24,987 bases of DNA from VGBK01 sp964548475 (GTDB taxonomy: Bacteria; Actinomycetota; Acidimicrobiia; Spongiisociales; UBA11373). This document shows, piece by piece, positions 8,212 through 15,563 of the stretch. Made by a program: the position numbers and the translations under genes. Where the stretch lies: contig CAZJRF010000017.1 in the NCBI GenBank assembly GCA_964548475.1, positions 1 through 24,987 on the forward strand. Reading direction: 5' to 3'. The first letter of the stretch is position 1, and every line of letters starts with the position of its first letter. Under the pieces are notes generated by a model, which had not been told where the DNA came from, ran no database searches, and was given only the letters and a program-made list of their open reading frames with translations.

Positions 8212-8988
8212 TCACCCGGTGGCTTCGAAGCCGGCCAGCGCCAGGCCCAGGCGGGCGGCTTCGGCCAGATAGCCGGCGGCCGCGTCGGCGGGGCGGCACA
8301 GCCCCGGTGGAGCCAGCCCCCGGGCGACCGTGAGGGCACCCGTGGCCAGGGAGAGTGCCTGCAGGTGGAGGCGATGGTCTGCCACGGCCACGAGTCGCCG
8401 GCCGGGGGATGAGGCCGCGGTCCCGGTGACCCGGGCGAGGGCCCCGGCCCAGGCCCCCTCGATAGGTACCTCGACGCGCAGCAGGGTGGTGGGGTCGCCC
8501 GGGCGGGCGGGCAGACGCCGCCCCCAGCGGGCACCCAAAGGGTTGGGGAAGGGGATCGCTTCCCCGCCGAGGCGCAAAGGCTTCCCCGGGACAGTCCAGG
8601 CGACCACAACCTCCTGCGGGGCGTCGCAAAGAACCGCCTCATGGAAACGGAGAGCCTCGGCCAATCCGGATAAGGAGGCGCCGATCAGCAGGGTCAGGCC
8701 CTGCGCAGCGAATCGGTCGGCCAGCGAGGGCGATGGCTCGGCGTCGGCGGCCAGCACACAAGAGAGGCCGTCGTGGGCGGCAATGGAAGCCAGATCGAGT
8801 GGGGAGGTCGGGTCGTCGGTGGCGAGTAGGGCGAAGCCGGCCAGGTCGTCGACGGCCATGGAGCGCCGGTCCTCGGTCCCCCGGCCGCGGTGCCCGTAGA
8901 TGCCGAGGGCCTCCAGGTCGGTCTCGGCCAGCAGGATCCGCCCGGCGCGATGGCCGATTTCGGTGGCGGGGTGGAGGGCGAGGCGCAC
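8212..8988 (-). CDS. Unrecognised protein, 258 residues
   Basis: I do not recognise a family. The protein begins MRLALHPATEIGHRAGRIL and reads as alternating hydrophobic strands and helices, for example GFALLATDD, GLSCVLAAD and GLTLLIGASLSGLAEAL in the first half, which resembles a nucleotide-binding Rossmann-like fold without a clear GxGxxG motif. The second half has VVVAWTVPGKPLRLGGEAIPFPNPL and a C-terminal helical region. No signal peptide or membrane helix is visible. It lies 6 bp downstream of a 49-residue membrane ORF on the same strand, so the two are probably co-transcribed. It converges with the DUF3566 gene and sits next to the B12 uptake operon on the other strand. Coding is supported by a long open frame and ordinary amino-acid composition; function is unknown. 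Confidence 0.7.
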   Translation of the reverse strand: MRLALHPATEIGHRAGRILLAETDLEALGIYGHRGRGTEDRRSMAVDDLAGFALLATDDPTSPLDLASIAAHDGLSCVLAADAEPSPSLADRFAAQGLTLLIGASLSGLAEALRFHEAVLCDAPQEVVVAWTVPGKPLRLGGEAIPFPNPLGARWGRRLPARPGDPTTLLRVEVPIEGAWAGALARVTGTAASSPGRRLVAVADHRLHLQALSLATGALTVARGLAPPGLCRPADAAAGYLAEAARLGLALAGFEATG

Positions 8989-8994
8989 AGAATC

Positions 8995-9144
8995 TCAGCC
9001 GGATACGGGATGCCAGGTGCCGGCCGGCCGGGGGACTCGGCGGCAGGTGAGCAGGTGGGCGCTCAGTACGGCCAGACCCCCGGCGGTCAGGGCGGCCGCC
9101 GCCGAGAGCAGGGCGAGAGCCAGTGGGCGTGGGGCGGAAGCCAT
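8995..9144 (-). CDS. Small single-pass membrane protein, probably leaderless
   Basis: A 49-residue ORF starting MASAPRPLALALLSAAAALT, with one strongly hydrophobic helix over about residues 7-32 and a basic C-terminal tail (LLTCRRVPRP). The ATG at 9144 is preferred over a longer upstream frame because the hexamer TACACT on the same strand ends 6 bp before it. That is the spacing expected for a leaderless transcript starting at the ATG. No ribosome-binding site is seen. The stop is 6 bp before the start of the 258-residue gene. Function is unknown; it could be a membrane partner of that protein or a short signal-anchor peptide. The ORF is short, so coding status is moderately supported. Confidence 0.5.
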   Translation of the reverse strand: MASAPRPLALALLSAAAALTAGGLAVLSAHLLTCRRVPRPAGTWHPVSG

Positions 9145-9150
9145 GCCGGC

Positions 9151-9156
9151 AGTGTA
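9151..9156 (-). promoter_or_regulatory. Possible -10 element for the 49-residue ORF
   Basis: On the minus strand TACACT ends 6 bp before the ATG at 9144. This matches TAnnnT -10 elements of leaderless actinobacterial genes. No convincing -35 is present. Confidence 0.4.
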
Positions 9157-9194
9157 GAGAGTGGGCCCGGAGGGAGAGGGGGCGGCCGGGGCGC

Positions 9195-9200
9195 TAGCAT
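9195..9200 (+). promoter_or_regulatory. Weak candidate -10 element for the B12 uptake operon
   Basis: TAGCAT fits TAnnnT and would place transcription start near 9207, about 22 bp before the first riboswitch stem. No recognisable -35 lies at the expected distance in this G-rich stretch. Included because the riboswitch RNA must start between about 9145 and 9229 and this is the best match seen. Confidence 0.25.
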
Positions 9201-9228
9201 GACGTCGCCCGGCCGCCTGGGCCGGGTT

Positions 9229-9424
9229 GACTCGGCGGCTCCCGAGCGAGGGACGCAAGAGCGAAGTCCGGTTTGATCCCGGCGCTGTTCCCGCAACTGT
9301 GAAGCCCCGAAGTGGGACGAGTCAGGTCGCCTGCCGCCGGGTCGGATGTGGACGCTCTCGGAGGAAGGGTGGCCTGCCGCACCGGCCCGGAGAACCTTCC
9401 TCCCCGATCGATGGGGAGGCGCGC
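9229..9424 (+). promoter_or_regulatory. Cobalamin riboswitch with translational expression platform
   Basis: The aptamer core is recognisable: GAAGTCCGG, then the conserved box CCCGCAACTGTGA (about 9290-9302), then AGTCAGG and CCTGCC (about 9320-9335). A closing stem P1 of 11 bp with one G-U pair joins 9229-9239 to 9333-9343, making the aptamer only ~115 nt, short for the class. The leader between the aptamer and btuF holds two exclusive stems. GGAGGAAGG (9360-9368) can pair with CCTTCCTCC (9395-9403), or the overlapping CCTCCCC (9399-9405) can pair with GGGGAGG (9413-9419), which is the btuF ribosome-binding site. This indicates control of translation, presumably reducing btuFCD expression when cobalamin is bound. 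Which stem is favoured by ligand is inferred. Confidence 0.92.
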
Positions 9425-10345
9425 GTGAACAGGAAAGTCCTTGTGCCGGTGGCGGCGCTGGCTCTGATTGCGTCACTTTCCCTGGCCGCCTGCGCCGGGG
9501 ACCCGGCTTCGGAGACTTCGATCCCGGCTGCCGGGACCTTCCCGGTGGAGGTGGAGGGGATTCTGATCCTGGCCGCCCCCCAGCGGATCGTGTCGGCTGC
9601 AGCCTCTCACACAGAGATTCTCTATGCCATCGGCGCCGGCCCGCAAGTGGTGGCTGCAGACCAGTTCTCGGACTACCCGGCTGCCGCGGCGGGCACTCCC
9701 AAGTTTGATGCTTTCAACCTGGGGGTGGAGACGGTGGCGTCCTTCGATCCGGACCTGGTAATCCTTTCCTTCGATCCGGGGGATGTGCAGGCCGGCCTGA
9801 CGGCCCTGGGTATACCGGCCTTGCTCTTCGGCCCCCCCGTCACGCTGGAGGACGTCTACGGCCAGATAGAGGCCCTGGGGGAGGCCACCGGGCGCACGGG
9901 AGAGGCGACGCGGCTGATTGAGGAGATGAGCGCGGCGCTGGAGCGGCTGGCGGCGACCGTCCCCCCGGAAGCGGCTGCCACCTATTACTACGAGCTTGAC
10001 CCGACCCTGTACAGCCTGACCTCGCGCACCTTCATCGGAGGGCTGCTGGCGCGCCTGGGAATGCAGAGCATCGCCGATGCGGCCGACGACGGCTCGGGCT
10101 ACCCGCAGTTGAGCGGGGAGTTCATCCTGGCGGTGGATCCCGACTTCATCTTGCTGGCCGATACCCGTTGCTGCGGCCAGTCGGCGGCCACCGTGGCGGC
10201 CCGGCCGGGCTGGTCCTCGCTGGCCGCGGTGGCGGCCGGCCGGGTGGTGGAACTTGACGACGATGTGGCCCAACGCTGGGGGCCGCGCATTGTCGACTTG
10301 CTGGACGAGGTGGCCCTGGCAGTCTACGGGGGGGAGCCGGGTTGA
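9425..10345 (+). CDS. btuF: Vitamin B12 ABC transporter, substrate-binding lipoprotein
   Basis: A 306-residue cobalamin-binding protein of the BtuF/FepB type, anchored outside the membrane by lipid. The start is GTG at 9425, 5 bp after GGGGAGG, giving MNRKVLVPVAALALIASLSLAACAGD in two stretches: a lipoprotein signal peptide with lipobox LAAC and lipidated Cys at about residue 23. A longer in-frame extension upstream would run through the riboswitch and is rejected. The mature domain shows RIVSAAASHTEILYAIGAG, VETVASFDPDLVIL and, in the second lobe, DPDFILLADT and RPGWSSLAAVAAGRVVELDDD, the pattern of periplasmic-binding family 2. The stop overlaps the TTG start of btuC. The cobalamin riboswitch upstream makes B12 or a corrinoid the likely substrate rather than iron-siderophore. 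Confidence 0.93.
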   Translation: MNRKVLVPVAALALIASLSLAACAGDPASETSIPAAGTFPVEVEGILILAAPQRIVSAAASHTEILYAIGAGPQVVAADQFSDYPAAAAGTPKFDAFNLGVETVASFDPDLVILSFDPGDVQAGLTALGIPALLFGPPVTLEDVYGQIEALGEATGRTGEATRLIEEMSAALERLAATVPPEAAATYYYELDPTLYSLTSRTFIGGLLARLGMQSIADAADDGSGYPQLSGEFILAVDPDFILLADTRCCGQSAATVAARPGWSSLAAVAAGRVVELDDDVAQRWGPRIVDLLDEVALAVYGGEPG

Positions 10346-11382
10346 AACTCGAGAAGCCGCTCCGCCGGGTGGGGCCGGTCGCTCTGGCCGTGGCGTTGGG
10401 GTTGCTGATTGTCTCCTTGCTGGGCGGTTTGTTGGTGGGGGCGGTGGGGCTGGCTCCCGGCCGGGTGCTGACGGAGCTGGCCGACCGGCTGCCGTGGGTG
10501 TCGATCGATTCGGGGCTCAGCCGGCAGGAGGCGGCGATCGTCTGGGATCTGCGCCTCCCCCGGCTGGTGCTGGCCGCCCTGGTGGGGGCGACCCTGGCGG
10601 CGGCGGGGGCGGCCTACCAGGGGGTGTTCCGGAACCCTTTGGCCGACCCCTACCTGCTGGGGGTGGCGGCGGGGGCCGGCCTGGGAGCGACCCTGGGCAT
10701 CGTGTCGGCGGGCGCCGCCTCCCCGGTAGTGCCGGGGGCCGCTTTCGCCGGGGCGGTGGCGGCGGTCGTGTTGACCTACGCCCTGGGGGGTGTAGCGGGA
10801 GGGGGCCGGGCGGGGACCACCCTGATCCTGGCCGGGGTGGCGGTGGCAGCCTTCTTCACTGCGGTGCAGACGTTTGTCCAACAACGCCATGCCGACACCG
10901 TGCGCGAGGTCTACTCGTGGATATTGGGGAGGCTGAGCACGGTCGGGTGGACGGAGGTGGGGCTCCTTGCTCCGTACGCGGTGGTGTCGGTTGTGGTACT
11001 GCTCTTGCACCGGCGCTTGCTCGATGTGCTGGCGGTGGGGGAGGAGGAGGCGGAGACGCTGGGGGTCGGCGCCGCGCGGGTACGCCTGGTGGTGGTACTG
11101 GCGGCCACACTGGGTACGGCCGGAGCGGTGGCGGTGGGCGGGCTGATCGGCTTCGTCGGCCTGGTGGTCCCCCACGCCGTGCGCTTGCTGACGGGAACCA
11201 GCTACCGGGTGATCTTGCCCCTCTCCGTCCTGGGTGGAGCCGCGTTCCTGATGGCCGCCGACCTGGGAGCGCGCACCATCCTGGCACCGGCCGAGATCCC
11301 CATCGGGGTGATAACCGCCTTTGTGGGCGGACCTTTCTTTGCGGTGGTGCTGCGAACCAGCCGCCGGGGGTGGGGGCCGTGA
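10342..11382 (+). CDS. btuC: Vitamin B12 ABC transporter, permease (FecCD family)
   Basis: A 346-residue polytopic membrane protein with about ten hydrophobic helices, the normal size for BtuC/FecCD permeases. Family motifs include LRLPRLVLAALVGATLAAAGAAYQGVFRNPLADPYLLGV (seen over two stretches) near residues 70-110, SWILGRLSTVGW, the cytoplasmic coupling region around EAETLGVGAARVRL, and VGGLIGFVGLVVPHAVRLLTG near residue 270. The start is TTG at 10342, overlapping the btuF stop as TTGA, with a G-rich ribosome-binding region (GGGGGGGAG) just upstream; a GTG at 10369 is an alternative. The stop overlaps the GTG of btuD. It forms the membrane channel of a BtuC2D2F importer. Confidence 0.93.
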   Translation: MKLEKPLRRVGPVALAVALGLLIVSLLGGLLVGAVGLAPGRVLTELADRLPWVSIDSGLSRQEAAIVWDLRLPRLVLAALVGATLAAAGAAYQGVFRNPLADPYLLGVAAGAGLGATLGIVSAGAASPVVPGAAFAGAVAAVVLTYALGGVAGGGRAGTTLILAGVAVAAFFTAVQTFVQQRHADTVREVYSWILGRLSTVGWTEVGLLAPYAVVSVVVLLLHRRLLDVLAVGEEEAETLGVGAARVRLVVVLAATLGTAGAVAVGGLIGFVGLVVPHAVRLLTGTSYRVILPLSVLGGAAFLMAADLGARTILAPAEIPIGVITAFVGGPFFAVVLRTSRRGWGP

Positions 11383-12206
11383 CCGGCATCAGCGCACGGG
11401 GCATAGAAGTCCGCTACAACGGCCGGCCGGCGGTAGCCGGAGTAGACCTGGAAGTGGCGGCGGGGGAGTGGGTGGCTCTGGTCGGGCCCAACGGATCGGG
11501 GAAGACTTCGCTGCTGCGGGCGCTGGCGGGGACGGTGGCGGCGGCGGGGGAGGTGGAGATAGGAGGACGGCCCCGGCGCGCCCTCGGACGCCGCCGGGCG
11601 GCCCGCCTGGTGGCGCTGGTGCCCCAGGACCCGGTCTTGCCGGGGGGGATGACGGCCGCCGAGTACGTACTGCTGGGGCGTACTCCCCACCTTGGCTACT
11701 GGGCGGCGGACGGCGCCGCCGACCGGCGGCTGGCTCTGGCCGCTCTCGAGAGACTGGACGCGGCGAGCCTGGCCGGGAGGCGGCTGGGGGCCCTTTCGGG
11801 CGGAGAGAGACAGCGAGTGGTGCTGGCCCGGGCGGTGGCCCAGGATTCGGCGGTGCTACTGCTCGACGAGCCGACCGCGTCGTTGGACATCGGCCATCAG
11901 CAACAGGTGCTCGACCTGGTGGAAGGACTGCGGCGGGAGCGGTCCATTGCGGTGCTGGGGGCTCTACATGACCTGACCCTGGCGGCCCAGTACGCCGACC
12001 GGCTGGTGTTACTGGATAGGGGACGGGTGGTGGCGGAGGGACCGGCGGCCGGGGTCTTGACCCCCGAACGTCTCACGCTGTTCTCCGGGGCGCGGGTGGC
12101 GTTGCTGTCGGGCCCGGGAGGGGAGTTGGTGGTGGCGCCCCGGCGGGAGTTGCCCCCCAAGGAGCGGGGCCCGCAGGTGTGTGTCCCGCCGGAGACGGGG
12201 AAGTGA
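11379..12206 (+). CDS. btuD: Vitamin B12 ABC transporter, ATP-binding protein
   Basis: A 275-residue ABC ATPase that powers cobalamin import. Motifs in order: Walker A GPNGSGKTS (~residues 36-44), Q-loop VPQDPVLPGGMTAAEYV, signature LSGGERQRVVLARA, Walker B VLLLDEPTASLD and H-loop ALHDLTLAAQYADR. The GTG start at 11379 overlaps the btuC stop as GTGA and gives the normal N-terminus; the frame stays open for another ~1.1 kb upstream through btuC, but that part is a shadow. The C-terminal ~30 residues after the ATPase fold (ELPPKERGPQVCVPPETGK region) look unstructured. The three overlapping genes form one operon under the cobalamin riboswitch. Confidence 0.94.
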   Translation: MTGISARGIEVRYNGRPAVAGVDLEVAAGEWVALVGPNGSGKTSLLRALAGTVAAAGEVEIGGRPRRALGRRRAARLVALVPQDPVLPGGMTAAEYVLLGRTPHLGYWAADGAADRRLALAALERLDAASLAGRRLGALSGGERQRVVLARAVAQDSAVLLLDEPTASLDIGHQQQVLDLVEGLRRERSIAVLGALHDLTLAAQYADRLVLLDRGRVVAEGPAAGVLTPERLTLFSGARVALLSGPGGELVVAPRRELPPKERGPQVCVPPETGK

Positions 12207-12260
12207 GGCCCGGGCGGAATCGACGACGGTAGTCCTTGAGACGTTTACCATCGCTTGGTC

Positions 12261-13172
12261 ATGAGGTCGCGCCACCGGGCCAGGGAGGGCGGCGCCATTC
12301 TCCTGCTGGGTTTGGCGCTGTTTGGTGCGCGCCTGGCGCCGGCTCGAGCCGACGGCGGGGATGGTTACCGGGCCGAATGCCTGGAGAAGATGACCGCCTC
12401 GCTGGAGAGGGAAGCCTCTTCCCTGGAGAGTCTCGGCGCCGTGTGGCTCGGGCAGGGTCGGGAAGGAGTGGAGAGTGCGGCCCACTACCTGGCCGGGTCC
12501 CAGCTGCGCGTCTGGCAGTGGCGGGTGCAGACGAGAGAGGTGGTGGCCGCCCGGCTGGTCGGTTCGGTCCCCGCGGGATGGGAGGAAGGGCTGGACGGGT
12601 TCTGTCTGCTGGAATCACCGGGCATAGAGGCCGGCCCTGCGACGCTTTCCGGCTATTGGGTTGCGTATAGAACTGCCCTGGACCGGGTGCTCCGCGTTCA
12701 GGAAGATCTCACCGCCTGGCTGGCGGCCCATACGGCCGGGCTGCCGATGCCCGGCCGCACCTGCCCGGTGGATGGTCCCGTGCGGTTTTCCCCCACCTGG
12801 GGCGAGGAGCGGCCCTGGGGGCGCACTCACAAAGGCGAGGACCTGCATGCCGAGTGGGGCACGCCCCTGGTGGCGGTGGAGAGCGGCACCATCCTCCAGA
12901 CGGGTTGGCATTGGCAGGGCGGCTTCGGCATCTGGATGGCCGGCCACTACAGCGGCGACGTCTACTACTACGCCCACCTGGGGTGGATACGTCCGGAGGT
13001 GCGCCCGGGGGCCACGGTGGAGGTGGGTGAGCCGATCGGCACGGTGGGTTCCACCGGCAACGCAACGTCTCCCCACCTGCACTTCGGGTGGATACCCGAA
13101 GACAAGAGCGCCTGGTACGACCTGACCGGTCTTGCCGACCCCTACCCCCTGCTGTTCGGCCTCTGCCGCTGA
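12261..13172 (+). CDS. Secreted M23-family (LytM-type) metallopeptidase
   Basis: A 303-residue exported protein. The ATG at 12261 gives a basic N-terminus, a hydrophobic core GAILLLGLALFGA and a likely signal-peptidase site after APARA (residue 30). A TTG six bases upstream is less likely. Residues ~35-160 are mostly helical with no recognised domain. Residues ~180-285 are an M23 fold: H190 and D194 in HKGED, H239 in YYAHL, and H272-L-H274 in SPHLHFG. By comparison with LytM, H190, D194 and H274 would bind zinc, and H239 and H272 would be catalytic. All five are present, so it is probably an active peptidoglycan endopeptidase. It lies 54 bp after btuD and may have its own promoter; no clear ribosome-binding site is seen. 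It converges with surE. Confidence 0.88.
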   Translation: MRSRHRAREGGAILLLGLALFGARLAPARADGGDGYRAECLEKMTASLEREASSLESLGAVWLGQGREGVESAAHYLAGSQLRVWQWRVQTREVVAARLVGSVPAGWEEGLDGFCLLESPGIEAGPATLSGYWVAYRTALDRVLRVQEDLTAWLAAHTAGLPMPGRTCPVDGPVRFSPTWGEERPWGRTHKGEDLHAEWGTPLVAVESGTILQTGWHWQGGFGIWMAGHYSGDVYYYAHLGWIRPEVRPGATVEVGEPIGTVGSTGNATSPHLHFGWIPEDKSAWYDLTGLADPYPLLFGLCR

Positions 13173-13179
13173 GGGTGAC

Positions 13180-13968
13180 TCAGACGCCCAGGGCCCTCCG
13201 CAGGCTCTCAGGAAGATCGACACTGTGTGCCGGGTGCAGCGCGGTGATGGAGACCAGGCCCTCGACCGCGGCCTGCACGTCGGTGCCGGCCAGTGAGGAG
13301 AAGTGGTTCAGATAACCCCGGTAATCATGGACGAAGGTGCCGTCTTCGGCGGGTGAGAAGAGTCGGTCATAGCCCACCGAAGCCACCGTCGTCAAGCGGC
13401 GGGGAGTGTCCGGCTCTGCCGTGTCGGGCAGGTTGACGCTGATCAGGACCCCCTGGGGGGCGGCGGCCAGCACCGGGGCGCTGATGGCGGCGGCCACCCG
13501 GGCCACCCGCTCCCACATCTCCGCGGATTCCAGGCTTATGGCCCAGGGCCGCCACTCCCGCCACGGTCGCTCGAGGCTCTGAGTGGAGAAAGCGATGGCA
13601 TCTACCCCGCCGATGGAGGCCTCCAGGGCGGCGCCGATGGTGCCGCTGGACTGCAGGTAGGCCGAGCCGTGGTTGAAGCCGACGTTGACGCCGGAGACGA
13701 CCAGCCGGGGAGGCTCGTCGAACAAGGTGTGGATGCCCAGCTGGGCGCAATCGGCGGGGTAACCGCTGACCGCCCGCATCTCGACGCCGTCCCGCTGGAC
13801 TACCTCCACCCTGACTGGCTCGAAGCGGGTGATTGCCTTGCCCACCCAGGAGCGCTCCCGGTCGGGGGCAACCACCCGGACCGGGCCGAGGGTGCCGATG
13901 GCCCGGGCCAGGGCGGGCAGGCCGGGGGCATCCACCCCATCGTCGTTGGTGACCAGGATCCAGTCCAC
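13180..13968 (-). CDS. surE: 5'/3'-nucleotidase SurE
   Basis: A 262-residue metal-dependent nucleoside-monophosphate phosphatase of the survival protein E family. The N-terminus WILVTNDDGVDAPGLPAL carries the metal-binding Asp pair, followed by VVAPDRERSWVGKAIT, with the Ser metal ligand, and VVSGVNVGFNHGSAYLQSSGTIGAALEA, with the conserved Asn motif. Length matches the family (~250-265). The GTG at 13968 gives VDWILVTNDDG, the usual SurE beginning; a GTG three codons upstream (13977) is possible, and a much longer open frame to 14232 is rejected because it has no family similarity. No ribosome-binding site is evident. It is transcribed away from the isomerase-like remnant and converges with the M23 peptidase, 7 bp apart. 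Confidence 0.94.
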   Translation of the reverse strand: MDWILVTNDDGVDAPGLPALARAIGTLGPVRVVAPDRERSWVGKAITRFEPVRVEVVQRDGVEMRAVSGYPADCAQLGIHTLFDEPPRLVVSGVNVGFNHGSAYLQSSGTIGAALEASIGGVDAIAFSTQSLERPWREWRPWAISLESAEMWERVARVAAAISAPVLAAAPQGVLISVNLPDTAEPDTPRRLTTVASVGYDRLFSPAEDGTFVHDYRGYLNHFSSLAGTDVQAAVEGLVSITALHPAHSVDLPESLRRALGV

Positions 13969-14078
13969 GGGGGTCACGATAGAGCAGGGAGGGGGGCACC
14001 CCGCCGGGACCAAGGCGCCCGGGGAGGCTGAGCCGTTCTCCCCCTGTGGTCGGAGTGGGTGGTTGGTGGACTGGGGGC

Positions 14079-14510
14079 ATGAACGGGCGTTTCGCAGTTG
14101 CGGTGGTGGCCCCGGCGGTGCACGACGTCGGGGCGGTGACCGTGGTTGGAGTTCGCCATGGAAGGCCTGCTGTCGGCCTGCGGGACAACGGCCGGCCGGT
14201 AGGCGGCCGGCGCGACGAGGTGGAGGAGGCACTGCGCTCCCTGGTGGCCGAGGAGCGCCTCGACGCCCCCACCTTGTGCTGCTTCGACCTGATCGGTGCC
14301 CGGGCGTTCAGTGGCTGCCTGGTGCTCTCGGCTCTCAACGACGAAGGGGTGGCGGCCGGCTGCGAGGGGGATCTGCCTTCGGCGATGGCCATGCGTCGGT
14401 GCGGCGCCTGCTGGTAGCGTCCGCCTGGATAGCCAACGCCGCCCGCCTGGACCGGGCGGCTGGGCGCGTGGTGGGAGGCCTTTATCAAGACCGGCTAGGA
14501 CCCTGTCGAG
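14079..14510 (+). pseudogene. Remnant of an L-fucose/L-arabinose isomerase-like gene
   Basis: The frame from ATG 14079 to TAG 14417 encodes 112 residues containing CCFDLIGARAFSGCLVLSALNDEGVAAGCEGDLPSAMAM (seen over two stretches), which resembles the C-terminal half of L-fucose/arabinose isomerase-like proteins, including the metal-binding Glu in CEGD. After the SAMAM motif the frame runs into a stop. The expected continuation, SAWIANAARLDRAAGRVV, appears in the frame shifted by one base, so a single-base deletion (or two-base insertion) near 14385-14400 is likely. The similarity then fades before the HCT motif usually found in the family. About two thirds of the usual N-terminus is also absent. 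The simplest reading is a decaying gene. A sequencing error could explain the frameshift but not the missing N-terminus. Confidence 0.65.
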
Positions 14511-14531
14511 TGGGCCTCGGTGGGGCGGGGG

Positions 14532-15563
14532 TCAGCCTTGCTGGCCGCCGGCGATTCTGGCCCAGCGACCCCCCAGGTGCTGGTAGGCCCCCGTGCGCAG
14601 GTGGCAAGAGGCGAGATGGTCGGGTTCGCCCGGCACCTCGGCCAACTCGGGCACCTCCCGGTCGCAGAGGCCCGGCTCGACGATGGGACAGCGGGTGTGG
14701 AAGGGGCAGCCGCCGGGGGGGTTCAGGGGGCTGGGGATGTCCCCCGGGAGCAGGATCTGGTGGCGCACCCGGTTGGGGTCGGGTACCGGGATGGCCGACA
14801 GCAAGGCCAGTGTGTAGGGGTGGTAGGGGTTGGTGAAGATCTCCTCGCGGGTCCCTACCTCAACCAGGCGGCCCAGGTACATGACCGCGATCCGGTCGCA
14901 CAGGTGCTCGACGACGCTCAGGTTGTGGGCGATAAACAGCACGGTGAGGCTCAGGTCGCGCTGCAGCTCCTTGAGCAGATTGAGGATCTGGGATTGGATG
15001 GAGACGTCGAGGGCGGAGACGGGCTCGTCGCAGACCAGGAAGCTGGGCTTGACGGCCAGGGCCCGGGCGATGCCGATGCGCTGGCGCTGGCCTCCGGAGA
15101 ACTCGTGGGGGAAGCGACGGTAGTGGTACTGCTCCAGGCCCACCAACTCCAGGGCCTGAAGGGCCCGACGGCGGCGCTCCTTGCGATCCACGCCGTGCAC
15201 CCGCAGCCCTTCGGCGATGCTCTCACCGATGGGAGTGCGGGGATCCAGCGAGGAGAAAGGGTCCTGGAAGATCAGCTGCATCTCCCGCCGGACGGGGCGC
15301 AGGTCTTTCTCCTTGAGGTGGGTGATATCGCGGCCGTCGAACATGATCTGCCCGGAGTCGGGGGGGATGAGGCGCAGCAAGATCCGGCCGATGGTGCTCT
15401 TCCCGCACCCCGATTCTCCCACCAGGCCCAGAGACTCCTGTTCGAAGACCTGCAGGTCCACCTCGCTCACCGCCTGCACCTGGCCGACGATGCGCTGCAG
15501 GGCGCCGCCCTTGACGGGGAAGGTCTTGGAGACCCGGCGCGCTTCGATCAGAACCTTGCTCAC
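14532..15563 (-). CDS. oppF: Oligopeptide-type ABC transporter, ATP-binding protein (OppF-like)
   Basis: A 343-residue ATPase, the second of two energising subunits of the importer. Motifs: Walker A GESGCGKST (~residue 50), Q-loop FQDPFSSLDPR, signature FSGGQRQRIGIARA, Walker B FLVCDEPVSALD, H-loop FIAHNLS. The C-terminal oligopeptide/dipeptide domain contains the usual cysteine cluster (CPFHTRCP, LCDREVPEL, ASCHL), which binds an iron-sulfur cluster in some homologues. The ATG at 15563 overlaps the oppD stop (ATGA), so translation is coupled. It is the last gene of the opp operon. No clear terminator was seen between it and the isomerase remnant converging from the left. Confidence 0.92.
   Translation of the reverse strand: MSKVLIEARRVSKTFPVKGGALQRIVGQVQAVSEVDLQVFEQESLGLVGESGCGKSTIGRILLRLIPPDSGQIMFDGRDITHLKEKDLRPVRREMQLIFQDPFSSLDPRTPIGESIAEGLRVHGVDRKERRRRALQALELVGLEQYHYRRFPHEFSGGQRQRIGIARALAVKPSFLVCDEPVSALDVSIQSQILNLLKELQRDLSLTVLFIAHNLSVVEHLCDRIAVMYLGRLVEVGTREEIFTNPYHPYTLALLSAIPVPDPNRVRHQILLPGDIPSPLNPPGGCPFHTRCPIVEPGLCDREVPELAEVPGEPDHLASCHLRTGAYQHLGGRWARIAGGQQG

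Noticed and set aside
9227..9424. Upstream in-frame extension of BtuF to 9227
   Set aside because: It would translate the riboswitch aptamer and place 66 residues ahead of a perfect lipoprotein signal peptide.
10254..11378. Extension of the btuD frame ~375 codons upstream through btuC
   Set aside because: This stretch is Gly/Arg-rich out-of-frame translation of btuC; the ABC domain begins right after the GTG at 11379 that overlaps the btuC stop.
13969..14232. N-terminal extension of SurE by 88 residues
   Set aside because: The extension is Pro/Arg-rich with no similarity to the family, whereas GTG 13968 gives the canonical SurE N-terminus.
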